Origin: CAWEDP01 sp963807925
GTDB taxonomy: Bacteria; Acidobacteriota; Vicinamibacteria; Vicinamibacterales; CAVVIG01
Reading direction: 5' to 3'
Assembly (NCBI GenBank): GCA_963807925.1
Contig: CAWEDP010000002.1
Coordinates: 2,480,001-2,544,000 of the forward strand
Length of the DNA: 64,000 nt
In this document: in pieces, positions 16,635 to 25,523 of the stretch
Numbering within the stretch: position 1 is the stretch's first letter
How the letters are laid out: the number at the start of each line of letters is the position of its first letter
Notes under the pieces: generated by a model
Seen by the model: only the letters and a program-made list of their open reading frames with translations
Told to the model about the DNA's origin: nothing
Database searches by the model: none
Program-made: the position numbers and the translations under genes

Positions 16635-17465
16635 TCAGGCGACCGCGTACACGCGGGCCGGCCCGCCGGAGGCCCCTTCGTGCTTCGGCCCGCCAACGAT
16701 TATCGTAGCGCCGACCGGCGGGACCCGTCCGAGATTCGCGATCAGTTCGACGCCGTATTTCCCGGCGCCGAGCAGCGCGAGGTGAGCGACAAACTTCGCC
16801 ACGTTGGCCGCGTCGAGGCTGAGGGTGTCGACGCCGGCGCCGACGATGTCGCGCTGCTGGACGAGAAATTTCGCGGCCTCCTCGCTGAACCCTGGCGCGT
16901 GCATGGTGCCCCTGGCATCCTTGTTCAGGAAGCGTTCCGGCGTGCCGATCCGCGCGTCCCAACCCGAGTGCATCGCCACGAACGCGCCCGGCGGCAGCCG
17001 CCCATGCGTCCTTTCCCAGCCCAGCAGGTCGTCGACGGCCAACGTCGCGTCGGCGTCCTTGGCCGCACGCGCCTCGATGGACACGACGGCGAGCGGCGCG
17101 AAGAAGCGGTCCGCCGGCAGACGATCTGCCGTGGGCGTGTTCGCCACGAAGTGAATCGGGGCATCCAGATGCGTGCCGGTGTGCTCGTCGAAGGTGACTT
17201 CGTTGGCGAAGAACCCGTCCTTCTCCCTCGAGAACCTCGGCCGGATCCGGATCGGGTTGAACGCGGGAAAGATCGGCAGCTTCGGCGTGAGCGTGTGCGT
17301 CAGGTCGAACACGTCGCGGAAGCCCTTCTCGAGGCGGACCCTCTTCTGCTGCGCGGCAACCGGCGCCTCGAGGGCGCCCGCCACGCCAAGACTGCCGAGC
17401 GTCCCGAGAAACGATCGCCGCGACAGCTCGCGGCGGATGTCATCGATGATGAACGGTGCGCACAT
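16635..17465 (-). CDS. Tat-exported cyclase family protein (kynurenine-formamidase-like)
   Basis: A 276-aa member of the metal-dependent Cyclase family that includes bacterial KynB. A twin-arginine signal is visible (SRRSFLGTLGSLGVAGALEA). The metal motif HTGTHLDAPIH places His95, His99, Asp101 and His105 as expected. A C-terminal VPPVGATIIVGGPKHEG segment is typical of the family. I start at the ATG at 17465 because GAGAGGGG lies just upstream. True formamidases are cytoplasmic, so hydrolysis of another amide or ester in the periplasm is more likely. The metallo-beta-lactamase-fold gene is 23 bases upstream, and the two may be one operon. Confidence 0.85.
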   Translation of the reverse strand: MCAPFIIDDIRRELSRRSFLGTLGSLGVAGALEAPVAAQQKRVRLEKGFRDVFDLTHTLTPKLPIFPAFNPIRIRPRFSREKDGFFANEVTFDEHTGTHLDAPIHFVANTPTADRLPADRFFAPLAVVSIEARAAKDADATLAVDDLLGWERTHGRLPPGAFVAMHSGWDARIGTPERFLNKDARGTMHAPGFSEEAAKFLVQQRDIVGAGVDTLSLDAANVAKFVAHLALLGAGKYGVELIANLGRVPPVGATIIVGGPKHEGASGGPARVYAVA

Positions 17466-17488
17466 GGTTCCCCTCTCCCGACAGCCCT

Positions 17489-18418
17489 TCACGGTTCCGC
17501 GTAAAACGCGCGCACGGCTGCGCCGACGCGGTTGGGACCCGTCCAGCCCGGATACTTCGTCCGAAACTCGGCCGTCAGCGCCATCGCGATGGCGTCGGCA
17601 CTCCCACCCTGCGCGCGCAGCTCACGGACGCGCGCCTGCAGCGCCTTCAACACCGCGCGCTGCTCGGCGATGAGCGAGCCGTCACCCATCGGTCCGTGGC
17701 TCGGCACGATCTTCGTGGCCCCGAGCCGCTCCAGCTGATCCAGCACGCCGATCCACGTCGACCCTCTCGAGTACTGGCTGAAGGCGAGAAACGCGTGGTT
17801 GAAGACGATGTCGCCGGCGAACAGCACGCGATCGTCTTCGACGAAAATGGATGTGTCACCGCGGGTGTGCGTCGGCCCGAGCGCCAGCAGGCGCACGCGC
17901 AGCCCGCCGAGATCGATCGCGTGCTCGCGATCGAAGATCACATCCGGCTTGCGGAACCGGACACCCTTCAGGAGCTCCGCCGAGCTCTCCGAGCGGCTGG
18001 CGAACGTCGCGTTGAGGCTCAGGCCGAGCTCGTCCAGATCCTGCTGCTGCGCGCGCGCCACGACGAACCGCGTGCCCGGCGGGAACGCCGAACTGCCGGC
18101 CGCGTGCTCGGGATGGAAATGCGTGGTCACCAGGTACAGCTCCGCGTGGCGGCTGACCTTCGCCACTTCCCGAAGAATCGCCTCGGCGTTCCTCGGCCCC
18201 AGCCCGGTATCGATGACCATCGTCGCGCGGCTGCCGACGATGATGCCGACGTTGGGAACGAGCGGCACATTGTCATCGAGGATGACGAACACGTGATCGG
18301 AGATGCGGATGGTCGCGTTCTCCTTGACCATCGGCGAGGGCGCCGGCCCTCGCGACTGGGCGGCCGACGCGGCACCCGCGAGCGCCAACCACCAGACGAA
18401 CGGAGCAAACGGCTTCAT
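17489..18418 (-). CDS. Secreted metallo-beta-lactamase-fold hydrolase
   Basis: A 309-aa periplasmic protein with a signal peptide and an MBL fold. Metal ligands can be placed: THFHPEH gives His100, His102, Glu104 and His105 (the usual Asp of HxHxDH is Glu), His184 in GPTHTRGD, Asp203 in FAGDIVF, and His241 in PSHGPMGD. It resembles subclass B3-like and 'quinoprotein relay' MBL proteins more than true beta-lactamases. It precedes the cyclase gene by 23 bases. The substrate is unknown. Confidence 0.83.
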   Translation of the reverse strand: MKPFAPFVWWLALAGAASAAQSRGPAPSPMVKENATIRISDHVFVILDDNVPLVPNVGIIVGSRATMVIDTGLGPRNAEAILREVAKVSRHAELYLVTTHFHPEHAAGSSAFPPGTRFVVARAQQQDLDELGLSLNATFASRSESSAELLKGVRFRKPDVIFDREHAIDLGGLRVRLLALGPTHTRGDTSIFVEDDRVLFAGDIVFNHAFLAFSQYSRGSTWIGVLDQLERLGATKIVPSHGPMGDGSLIAEQRAVLKALQARVRELRAQGGSADAIAMALTAEFRTKYPGWTGPNRVGAAVRAFYAEP

Positions 18419-18453
18419 CGGCGACAGATGCTAGCACGGCGACCGCCGCCCGG

Positions 18454-18459
18454 TATGAT
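18454..18459 (+). promoter_or_regulatory. Candidate -10 element (TATGAT), possible leaderless transcript
   Basis: TATGAT ends six bases before the GTG start of the arylamine N-acetyltransferase. With the usual -10 to +1 distance the transcript would begin at or beside the start codon at 18466. No convincing -35 is present. A GGAG directly before the GTG is too close for a normal ribosome-binding site. Inference only. Confidence 0.3.
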
Positions 18460-18465
18460 GGAGCC

Positions 18466-19254
18466 GTGCGGCTGGGTGAGTATCTGGCGAGAATAGGCGT
18501 CAGCGGCCCGCTCGAGGCGACAGCGGCCACGCTACAGCGGCTCCATCTCGGCCATCGCGAAGCGTTCCTGTTCGAGAACCTGTCCATTCAGCGGGGCGGC
18601 GGTGTCAGCCTGTCGCTGCCGGATCTCGAGCGGAAGTTCCTCGACGAGGGACGCGGCGGGTACTGCTTCGAGCACAACACGCTCTTCGCCGCCGCGCTCG
18701 GGGAGATAGGGTTCACCGTCGTCGCCCTTCTGGCGAGGGTCCGCAACGGGCCGCCCGAGGGCTGGATGCGGACGCACATGATCCTGCGAGTGCCCCTCGA
18801 CGGGGGCGCCTGGCTGGCCGACGTCGGCTTCGGCGGGTTCGGCCTGCTCGAGCCGCTGCCGCTCGCTGAGGGCGCCTCGGCGGACCAGGGCGGCGCCTCG
18901 TACCGGCTGCGCCGCGAGGCCCGCGTGTGGGTGTTGTCGTTGCAGACCGGATCGACCAGCGCCGACCTCTACGAATTCACCGAGGAACCGCAGACGGCGG
19001 CCGATCTGGAAGTCGCGAACCACTACACGGCCACCCATCCGTCGTCGCGATTCCGGCGAACGCTCACCATACAGCGCTCCAGCGTGGCCGAGCGGGTCAT
19101 TCTGCGCGCCGATTCGCTGGTGCGGCTGCGGGGAGGCGAGCTGATCGAGGAGCGGGTCGAGCCGGCGCGCCTGCGCACGCTCGCCCGCGAGCTGTTCGGG
19201 ATCGACTTGCCGGACGAACCGATGGTCTTCGAACGGGACGTCGCCATCGGTTGA
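18466..19254 (+). CDS. nat: Arylamine N-acetyltransferase
   Basis: Transfers acetyl from acetyl-CoA to arylamines and hydrazines in the cytoplasm. The 262-aa protein has the family's Cys-His-Asp triad: Cys67 in RGGYCFEHN, His104 in RTHMILRV and Asp119 in DVGFGG. FENLSIQRGG near residue 37 is also diagnostic. The length is close to the 270-280 aa norm. The start is a GTG; in-frame alternatives would lose the conserved N-terminal helix (YLARIGV). It is transcribed alone, divergently from the MBL gene 47 bases away. Confidence 0.93.
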   Translation: MRLGEYLARIGVSGPLEATAATLQRLHLGHREAFLFENLSIQRGGGVSLSLPDLERKFLDEGRGGYCFEHNTLFAAALGEIGFTVVALLARVRNGPPEGWMRTHMILRVPLDGGAWLADVGFGGFGLLEPLPLAEGASADQGGASYRLRREARVWVLSLQTGSTSADLYEFTEEPQTAADLEVANHYTATHPSSRFRRTLTIQRSSVAERVILRADSLVRLRGGELIEERVEPARLRTLARELFGIDLPDEPMVFERDVAIG

Positions 19255-19307
19255 CGCGTCCCCTCGCGCTCCCCGGACCGTCCGGGCCGCGACGATCATA
19301 GGGCGGC

Positions 19308-20213
19308 TCACAGATCCTCGAGGACCGCGGCACCCTCCGGCGTGCCCGCCCCGCGCTGAAGAAACCTGTCTCCGCCAAAGACCATCAGGCCGGTCCACAC
19401 AATCGCAAAGCCTCCGAACTGGGTGCGCGTGAACGGTTCTCCGTAAACCACGACTCCGATCATCAGCTGCAGCGTCGGCGACACGTACTGCAGAATCCCC
19501 ATCGTCGACAGCGGCGTCGTCGGGAGTGCCGAGGCGAACAGCAGGAGCGGCACCGTCGTCACCGCCCCGGCGCCGGCGAGAAGCGCATCAACGGCCGCGC
19601 CATCGTGCAGGAACGCGCCGCGGCCGGCGCGGTCGGCATACAGCAGGTACAGCAGAGCCGGCACGAGCAGCAGGCCGGTCTCGATCGTCAGGCCGTGCAT
19701 CGACGCCAGCCGGGCGCGCTTCTTCACCGCGCCGTACCCGCCGAACGAGAACGCGAGGACCAGGGCGATCCACGGTACCGCGCCGTACGCCAGCGTCAGA
19801 TACGCGACGCCGCACGCGGCGAGCGCGACGGCGATCCACTGCAGCGACCGCAGGCGCTCGCGGAAGACGACGACGCCGAGCACGACGTTCACGAGCGGGT
19901 TGATGAAGTAGCCGAGACTGGTCTCGACGATGAAGCCGTGGGTGACGCCCCACACGTAGGTGAACCAGTTGACGGTGATCAGGGCCGCGGCCAGCGCGTG
20001 GAGTCTCACCACGCGTGGGCGCGCGGCCTCTGAGCGGAGCGACCTCCACTGATGCGTCACGGCCAGAATGGCCGCCAGCGTCGCGAAGGACCATACGATG
20101 CGGTGGCCGATCACCTGGCCGGCGGGAACCGCCTCGAGCTGTTTCCAGTACAGCGGGAACAGGCCCCACGCGACGTACGCGGCGATGCCGTACAGGATGC
20201 CGAGGTTCACCAC
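19308..20213 (-). CDS. rarD: EamA-family transporter RarD
   Basis: A 301-aa integral membrane protein of the drug/metabolite transporter superfamily, with about ten hydrophobic segments in two EamA halves. RarD signatures include GILYGIAAYVAWGLFPLYWK, the QVIGHRIVWS loop, NWFTYVWGV and TLQLMIGVVVYGEPF. RarD proteins are associated with chloramphenicol sensitivity, but the physiological substrate is unsettled. The start is a GTG (a second GTG follows at once) with no clear ribosome-binding site. The DUF1697 stop lies 42 bases upstream. Confidence 0.9.
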   Translation of the reverse strand: MVNLGILYGIAAYVAWGLFPLYWKQLEAVPAGQVIGHRIVWSFATLAAILAVTHQWRSLRSEAARPRVVRLHALAAALITVNWFTYVWGVTHGFIVETSLGYFINPLVNVVLGVVVFRERLRSLQWIAVALAACGVAYLTLAYGAVPWIALVLAFSFGGYGAVKKRARLASMHGLTIETGLLLVPALLYLLYADRAGRGAFLHDGAAVDALLAGAGAVTTVPLLLFASALPTTPLSTMGILQYVSPTLQLMIGVVVYGEPFTRTQFGGFAIVWTGLMVFGGDRFLQRGAGTPEGAAVLEDL

Positions 20214-20255
20214 GTCGAGAACCGGTGAGGGCAGGTCGCGACGCCCACGCGTCGG

Positions 20256-20798
20256 TCAGCGGGCAAAAGCGACGATCTTCGTCACCGTCGACCAGTTCCT
20301 GCTCGTCCCGGCGACGCCCAGCGCCTTCTCGATGAAGTTGTTTGGAAATCCGTAAAACCCGCTCTTCTTGCGGCCGCTGACGACCAGGACGTCCAGCCGC
20401 CTGAGCGCCAGCGCCTCGAGCGCCTCGGGAACAGAGACGATTGGAAACGGCATCCTCTTCCGCGGCGCCTCGGCGAGAAACGTCACGTACAGCTTCCTGT
20501 CCGACCCGTTCGGGACGACCCTGAACGGGTTGGCGCGGACGAGACGCTCCAGATGATCGAGCGAGCGGTACACGATCGTGGTCGGACCGCCGACCTGCGC
20601 GAGCACCTGCTTCTCGACGCGCGGGAACAGGTCGGCCGCGTGGTCGTCCCCGCACTCGAAGACGACGTTGCCGCTCTGAATCCAGGTTCTGGCGGCGACG
20701 CATCCCGCCCGGTCGAACGCGCGCTTCAGCGCGTCCATACCGACCGACGCATGGCCGGCGACGTTGATCGCGCGCAGAAACGCCACGTAGGTGGTCAC
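20256..20798 (-). CDS. DUF1697 family protein
   Basis: A 180-aa cytoplasmic protein of DUF1697, recognised from TYVAFLRAINVAGHASVGMD, WIQSGNVVFE, the ERLVRANPF helix and the C-terminal NNFIEKALGVAGTSRNW then TV. No biochemical function is established for the family. The start is GTG at 20798, with GGAGGG six bases upstream. It overlaps the cupin stop by four bases (GTGA), so the two are translationally coupled. Confidence 0.9.
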   Translation of the reverse strand: MTTYVAFLRAINVAGHASVGMDALKRAFDRAGCVAARTWIQSGNVVFECGDDHAADLFPRVEKQVLAQVGGPTTIVYRSLDHLERLVRANPFRVVPNGSDRKLYVTFLAEAPRKRMPFPIVSVPEALEALALRRLDVLVVSGRKKSGFYGFPNNFIEKALGVAGTSRNWSTVTKIVAFAR

Positions 20799-21277
20799 CG
20801 CGCACCCTCCGGCGGCGGGTGAATGGAATCGACCCAGGCGACCTGCTCCGGCGGCTCCGCGGGGGCGATGTCGAGGTTCACGACGACCGGCTCCTGGCCG
20901 CTGCGCACGAGCACGCAGCTGAGGGGCTCGTCGCGGCTCGCGTTGATTTCCTGGTGCGGGACGAACGGCGGCACGTAGATGAAATCGCCGGGCCCGGCTT
21001 CCGCGACGTACTCGAGCGCGTCGCCCCAGCGCATCCGCGCCCGCCCGCTCACGACATAGATCACGCTCTCGAGATCTCCGTGATGGTGCGCGCCGGTCTT
21101 CGCGTTCGGATGGATTGTCACGGTTCCCGCCCAGAGCTTGCTCGCGCCTGTCCGCGCGTGGGTGATCGCGGCGGCCCGGGTCATGCCGGGCGTCTGCGGC
21201 GTGTTGGGGTCCAGCGCCGCGCCCGACACGATTCGCACGCCGCGATCCCGCCAATATCCCGAAGGCATGTCGGTCAC
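20795..21277 (-). CDS. Cupin domain protein
   Basis: A 160-aa single-domain cupin. The first motif GAHHHGDLESVIYVVSG supplies metal-ligand histidines and Glu, and the second motif FIYVPPFVPHQEINAS supplies the last His. The position of the motifs suggests a metal site as in small cupin isomerases or dioxygenases, but no substrate can be named. The start is GTG at 21277 with AGGAGG about ten bases upstream; an ATG three codons later is possible. It is coupled to DUF1697 through GTGA. Confidence 0.82.
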   Translation of the reverse strand: MTDMPSGYWRDRGVRIVSGAALDPNTPQTPGMTRAAAITHARTGASKLWAGTVTIHPNAKTGAHHHGDLESVIYVVSGRARMRWGDALEYVAEAGPGDFIYVPPFVPHQEINASRDEPLSCVLVRSGQEPVVVNLDIAPAEPPEQVAWVDSIHPPPEGAR

Positions 21278-21371
21278 GATTGGGGGGCCTCCTCTTCCGG
21301 AACTCCGCTTCCTGAACTCTGTCGACCCTGAGCGCTCTGTCGCGACGCCAGCGCGTCGCCGATCGGCGACG

Positions 21372-21938
21372 TCAGAACAGCCGCCCTTCCGCGCGTTCGA
21401 GGTCCAGCAGGCGGCGCTTGCGCCACAGCCCGCCTCCGTAGCCGACGAGCGTCCGGTTCGATCCGATGACGCGGTGGCACGGGACGACGATCGCGATTGG
21501 GTTGCTGCCGTTCGCGCGACCGACCGCGCGCGCCGCGGCAGGCGGCGCGCCGATGGCGCGGGCGATGTCGCCGTAGGTGGCGGTCGCGCCGTACGGAATC
21601 GCCTGAAGCGCCCGCCACACGCGTTCCTCGAACGGCGTGCCCGCCATGACGAGTGGAACGGAGAACGCCGTCAGCTCTCCTGCGAAATACGCGCGCAACT
21701 GGTCGCGCAATCCGGCCAGATGAGCGTGCCCGCCGGCGACCTCCTCTCGCGCCAGCCGTTCCCGCGGTCTGGCGACGCGATCGTCCGCTCGGCGTCGGCG
21801 TGAGCCGCCGAATTCCAGCAGACAGACGCCCTCGTCGGTTGCGCCGGCGACGAGCGTCCCTATCGGCGAGGGAATCGTCATCGTCGCGATCGGCATCTGT
21901 GTGTCGGCGATTCGCATGACGGCCGCGCGCTTGCCCAC
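21372..21938 (-). CDS. ogt: Methylated-DNA--protein-cysteine methyltransferase
   Basis: Repairs O6-alkylguanine by transferring the alkyl group to its own cysteine. The 188-aa protein has the DNA-binding helix segment (TPFEERVWRALQAIPYGAT), the arginine-finger loop (RAVGRANGSNP) and the acceptor site IVVPCHRVIG with Cys154. The C-terminal VGYGGGLWRKRRLLDLE is typical. The exact start is uncertain (GTG 21938 or ATG 21917; neither has a good ribosome-binding site). It is the last gene before the polysaccharide locus. Confidence 0.93.
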   Translation of the reverse strand: MGKRAAVMRIADTQMPIATMTIPSPIGTLVAGATDEGVCLLEFGGSRRRRADDRVARPRERLAREEVAGGHAHLAGLRDQLRAYFAGELTAFSVPLVMAGTPFEERVWRALQAIPYGATATYGDIARAIGAPPAAARAVGRANGSNPIAIVVPCHRVIGSNRTLVGYGGGLWRKRRLLDLERAEGRLF

Positions 21939-22219
21939 ACGGCTGCCGCCGGAGGTCTGACGGTTATCGCCGCTCGCTCCACGGCATACGGGTGGGACGC
22001 CGGCTCATTCTAGCAGGGCTCGCCCCGCAGGTGCTCGCGCCCTGTCGGTGCGAAGGGAGTGATCGAGATGGCTCGCTCAGGCGCGAGGCTGTCTTCGAAG
22101 AACGAACGGGCGGGCCGGCCTGAGAGCGGAAGAGGCGTGCGTGGAACGCGGACGAACGAGCGGAGCCGCGAGTCCAACGGGACCGGCGGCGGAGAGGAGG
22201 GGCGCCCCGGGCGGACGGC
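21939..22219. other. 281-base non-coding boundary between housekeeping and polysaccharide regions
   Basis: I see no convincing gene here. A short plus-strand open frame (from 22059) has skewed Arg/Gly/Ser composition and runs into the CapD-type gene on the opposite strand. On the minus strand TAGAAT (22012-22007) could be a -10 for ogt, without a recognisable -35. A GGGGCGCCCC palindrome near 22200 lies just past the end of the polysaccharide transcript and might contribute to termination. Confidence 0.4.
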
Positions 22220-24280
22220 TCAAACAGTCGACGTCACGAAGTCCTCGAGCCGTTCCTGCCCATCCTGAGTCCAGTCTCCCGAAGCGCGGGCTTTCGCCGC
22301 GGCGCGTCCCTTGTACCCCTGGTAGCCGATATTCAGGGTCGAGAGCACGTTCCGGATGTCGGTGGCATCTCCGACGCGCGCCGCGCCTTCCAGCTCTTCG
22401 AGAAGGCCTTCGAACGTCTTCCAGTCGCGCTGGAGCGCCTCGACCACGAAGATCTTCGAGTACTTCGTGTTCCGGAAGCCGTGCTCGCCGGAGGTGAGCA
22501 GCTCTTCGTCGAGCTTCTCGCCAGGTCGCAGACCGGTGAACTCGATCTTCACATCCTTGTCCGGGACGAGGCCGGAGAGCTCGATGAGATTGCGGGCGAG
22601 ATCGACGATCCGCACCGGATCGCCCATGTCGAGAAGGAAGACCTCGCCCCGATCGCCGAGCGTCCCCGCCTGGATGACGAGCTGCACCGCTTCCGGGATC
22701 GTCATGAAATAGCGGGAGACGTCAGGGTGGGTGACCGTGATGTTCTTGCCCTGCCTGATCTGCCGCTGAAAGATCGGCACGACGCTCGCGCGGCTCCCCA
22801 GCACGTTTCCAAAGCGCACGCAGCAGAAGCGCGTCGTCGATCCCAGCGACGCGAACTTCTGGACGATCATCTCCGCGACGCGCTTGGAGGCGCCCATCAT
22901 GCTCGTGGGATTCACCGCCTTGTCGGTGGAGATCATCACGAAGGTCTTGACGCCGCACTCGTGCGACACCTCGGCGAGGTTGCGGGTGCCGATCACGTTG
23001 TTCAGGATCGCCTCGGCCGGATAGTGCTCCATCAGCGGCACGTGCTTGTAGGCGGCAGCGTGGAACACCACGGCCGGCCGATGACGCTCGAAGACCTTCC
23101 TGATCTGATCCAGGTGGCGGACATTGGCAACCACTTCCGTGATGTCGGCGAACTCCTCCTTGATCTCGCACGCCGTTTCGTAGAGGTTGTTCTCGTCCTT
23201 GTCCAGAAGAATCAGCTGAGACGGCCTGAACTGCTTCAGCTGGCGAACGAGCTCGGACCCAATCGACCCCCCGGCGCCCGTGACCAGAATCGGCTGGCCC
23301 CGGTACGTGCGACTGAGCTCCTCCAGATCCTTCGGATAGCTGATGCTGTCGCGGCCGAGCAAGTCCTCCATCTTCACCGAGGTCAGCGATCGCAACGCGC
23401 CGATCGCGACCTGACCCGACATGATCTCCCAGAGCGTCGGCACCGAGGACACCTTGACGGGCAGATTGGCGCAGCGGGCCGCCAGCTTCTTGAGCGCCAC
23501 TTTAGGCGCGCTCGGGATGCAGAAGACGACCTCGTCCACGGCGTGCTGGGTGATCGCCGCCTCCAGCTGGTCGGTCGTTCCCACAATGCGCCAGCCGCCG
23601 ATGGTCCGCCCCTGAAGGCGAACGTCGTCGTCCAGGAAGCCCACGACCTCGAACTGCGTCTCGCTGAGCTCGTGCAACAGGCGCAGGCCCGCCTCCCCGG
23701 CCCCGATGAGAAGCAGCCGCTTGCGCCCGGCATGAGGGGCCACGTGATTCGACGTCCGTCCTTCGCCACGCCGGTGGTAGAGAGCCCGCCGCGTCAGGCG
23801 GACGCCGAGCAGTCCTGAATACGCCAGGAGCGGGTGGAGGACCAACACCCCGTAGGGGACCGGAAGCGCGCTGGGATCGACGAGCCGGTACAGAATGCAG
23901 ACCGTCCCCGCCATCGCCACGCGATAGGCGATTTTCAAGGCGTCGTGCGCCCCGATGAAGCGCCACACCAGATGGTACAGACCGGACACGTAGCTGAGGC
24001 CGACGTACAACACCATCGCAAACGGCGCGACCAGTTCAAACTGCCTGAGGTAGTCGGCTGGAATCTCGCCGTCGAACCGGATCATGTACGCGGCCCACAG
24101 GGCCGCAGCGACGACGATCCCGTCGATCAGCAGTTGATTCGTCCGGCTGAGGAGGAAGTCGTCGAACCGGGCGGAAAGTGTCCCTGTGAGAGCCAACAGG
24201 CTGGAGAGCGGCCGCTTGACGACCAACTCGTTCTGCGAACTCCTTCGTCCCTCAATGGCCTTCACGACGTCCCGAAGCAT
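22220..24280 (-). CDS. Membrane NDP-sugar 4,6-dehydratase/epimerase (CapD/WbpM type)
   Basis: A 686-aa protein acting on UDP-GlcNAc-type sugars at the inner membrane. It has about four transmembrane helices (residues 50-165), a first nucleotide-binding domain (LIGAGEAG, 191-198) and the catalytic SDR domain (VTGAGGSIGSELV, 333-345). The active site has the WbpM/FlaA1 form: Ser451 and Lys454 in STDKAVNP, and Met462-x3-Lys466 in place of YxxxK. The RPGEKLDEEL motif near the end is typical. It supplies a precursor for the polysaccharide and is the last gene in the direction of transcription. A 418-base gap with a candidate sigma-54 promoter precedes it. Confidence 0.92.
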   Translation of the reverse strand: MLRDVVKAIEGRRSSQNELVVKRPLSSLLALTGTLSARFDDFLLSRTNQLLIDGIVVAAALWAAYMIRFDGEIPADYLRQFELVAPFAMVLYVGLSYVSGLYHLVWRFIGAHDALKIAYRVAMAGTVCILYRLVDPSALPVPYGVLVLHPLLAYSGLLGVRLTRRALYHRRGEGRTSNHVAPHAGRKRLLLIGAGEAGLRLLHELSETQFEVVGFLDDDVRLQGRTIGGWRIVGTTDQLEAAITQHAVDEVVFCIPSAPKVALKKLAARCANLPVKVSSVPTLWEIMSGQVAIGALRSLTSVKMEDLLGRDSISYPKDLEELSRTYRGQPILVTGAGGSIGSELVRQLKQFRPSQLILLDKDENNLYETACEIKEEFADITEVVANVRHLDQIRKVFERHRPAVVFHAAAYKHVPLMEHYPAEAILNNVIGTRNLAEVSHECGVKTFVMISTDKAVNPTSMMGASKRVAEMIVQKFASLGSTTRFCCVRFGNVLGSRASVVPIFQRQIRQGKNITVTHPDVSRYFMTIPEAVQLVIQAGTLGDRGEVFLLDMGDPVRIVDLARNLIELSGLVPDKDVKIEFTGLRPGEKLDEELLTSGEHGFRNTKYSKIFVVEALQRDWKTFEGLLEELEGAARVGDATDIRNVLSTLNIGYQGYKGRAAAKARASGDWTQDGQERLEDFVTSTV

Positions 24281-24411
24281 AAGTTTCCCAACTCCCTACG
24301 CTGCACGTCCCGATTTCCCGGGTCCAGGCGTGAACCGCGTCGAGCGATCCCGCCTTTTTCCAATCGGTTGCAGCACGACGACACCACGACTCACGGTCGG
24401 GGGGACCGACG

Positions 24412-24427
24412 TGCAAAAGGTGTGCAG
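24412..24427 (-). promoter_or_regulatory. Candidate sigma-54 promoter upstream of the CapD-type gene
   Basis: On the minus strand the sequence reads CTGCACACCTTTTGCA. It matches the sigma-54 consensus TGGCACr-N4-TTGCA at GCAC and TTGCA with exact spacing; the -24 GG is TG. The start would fall near 24400, about 120 bases before the gene. TTTGCACGTC here is repeated exactly in the next candidate (27299-27314). Confidence 0.4.
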
Positions 24428-24594
24428 CATCAGGATGTTGTCCTTTGTTCGACCATTGCGTCAGATTAGCGCCTAAACGCGCGAAAGGGGAGCTGAGGCC
24501 GAGCTGGATCCAGATAATTTTCTACCTGCGCGATGACTAAAAGTCGCCGGAATACCGAGAGTGGCAATAACAGGATCCGGACGACTCCACAGAA

Positions 24595-24606
24595 AATGAC
24601 GTCATT
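24595..24606. promoter_or_regulatory. Perfect 12-bp palindrome, possible operator
   Basis: AATGACGTCATT is fully self-complementary. It lies 168-179 bases upstream of the candidate promoter, at a distance where an enhancer-binding activator of sigma-54 could act. No binding protein is identified. Confidence 0.3.
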
Positions 24607-24698
24607 CTTAGGCGGAAATGTGTCTCATTGGTCGCGGTTCCCGACGAGCGGTGGCGGATCGGAGCCGCCGGTCCCGATCGCCTTCGGCTCGCCAAGCG

Positions 24699-25523
24699 TC
24701 ACGACACCGCCACGGCTTCCCCGTGCCTGCCAGCCGCGGCGACCGTGTCGCTGAGCTCGCTGGTCGAGAGCCCGAGACTCGCGAAGATGTCACCGTATCG
24801 AAACTGGTGGTTCCCGCTCACCGTCGCTGGAAACGCCCGCGCGAACTGTTCCCGGGAGAGCCACTCGTTCGACAGGAACGTCAACGTCTCGGCCGGAGTG
24901 ATGTTGAGCCGCAGCTCTCCGAATTGGGACAGGTAGTCGACGCACCGGAACACCTTGTCGATGTCCGCTTTCCGAAGGTGATACTCGAAGGACAGCAGCG
25001 GTACCGCCTGCATCAGACCCTTGAGCACCTCCAGCTCGTGCCCCTCCACGTCGATCTTGACGTAGCGCGGCACTCCGAACGTCGCAAACATCTGACTGAG
25101 CGTCACCGTTCGAACGGTCATCTCCGAGTCGTGTTCCTCTTCCCAATCCTCCACCAATCCCGAGAGGCCCCGATGTGGGCGCACGAAGAAGTGGCCTTCA
25201 CCGGATGTCGAGGACACCGCCGCCTGAACCGTCGTCAGGCGGGCCGTCCTCCCACAGCGCGCCTTCAGTTCATCCAGGCAGTCGGTCTGCGGCTCGAACG
25301 CCACCACGCGGCAACCCAGCTTGAGGAACACTCGCGACTTGTCGCCATAGTTCGCCCCGACGTCGAAGACCAGATCGTCGGGGTGGAGAAACGCGGAATA
25401 GAACGTCGAATCCATCTTTTCCTGACGCAATTCGTCCCGGGACAGAAAATGGCGATTGAACCACCTCGCCGGACGATACAGGCCCAACGGACGAACGAGC
25501 TTTTTGACGCTGGCGTAAGCCAT
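24699..25523 (-). CDS. FkbM family methyltransferase
   Basis: A 274-aa class I SAM-dependent methyltransferase of the FkbM family, which O-methylates sugars or natural products. The SAM-binding motif is LVFDVGANYGDKSRVF (residues 51-66). The acidic end of strand 2 is VVAFEPQ, and the family motif YVKIDVEGHELEVLKGL lies near residue 155. GAGG lies nine bases before the ATG. Its C-terminal part (YLSQFGELR to EQFARAFP) is clearly related to the gene fragment at 58403-58642. It probably decorates the polysaccharide. Confidence 0.92.
   Translation of the reverse strand: MAYASVKKLVRPLGLYRPARWFNRHFLSRDELRQEKMDSTFYSAFLHPDDLVFDVGANYGDKSRVFLKLGCRVVAFEPQTDCLDELKARCGRTARLTTVQAAVSSTSGEGHFFVRPHRGLSGLVEDWEEEHDSEMTVRTVTLSQMFATFGVPRYVKIDVEGHELEVLKGLMQAVPLLSFEYHLRKADIDKVFRCVDYLSQFGELRLNITPAETLTFLSNEWLSREQFARAFPATVSGNHQFRYGDIFASLGLSTSELSDTVAAAGRHGEAVAVS

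Larger units (their letters stand above)
24281..24698. other. 418-base intergenic region with regulatory candidates
   Basis: This gap between the FkbM and CapD-type genes is visibly richer in A+T than its surroundings. It holds the candidate sigma-54 promoter (24412-24427, minus) and a perfect 12-bp palindrome (24595-24606). A minus-strand open frame of about 44 codons begins at the ATG beside the promoter and stops just before the CapD ribosome-binding site. It lacks support and may be leader sequence. Confidence 0.5.

Noticed and set aside
17489..18418. Beta-lactamase paired with the BlaI/BlaR1-like remnant.
   Set aside because: The Glu in HxHxEH and the overall context fit a general metallo-hydrolase, and it is 5 kb away on the other strand.
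22059..22268. A 69-codon plus-strand frame at the left edge of the polysaccharide locus.
   Set aside because: Composition is skewed to Arg, Gly and Ser, it ends inside the opposite-strand CapD-type gene, and no family is recognised.
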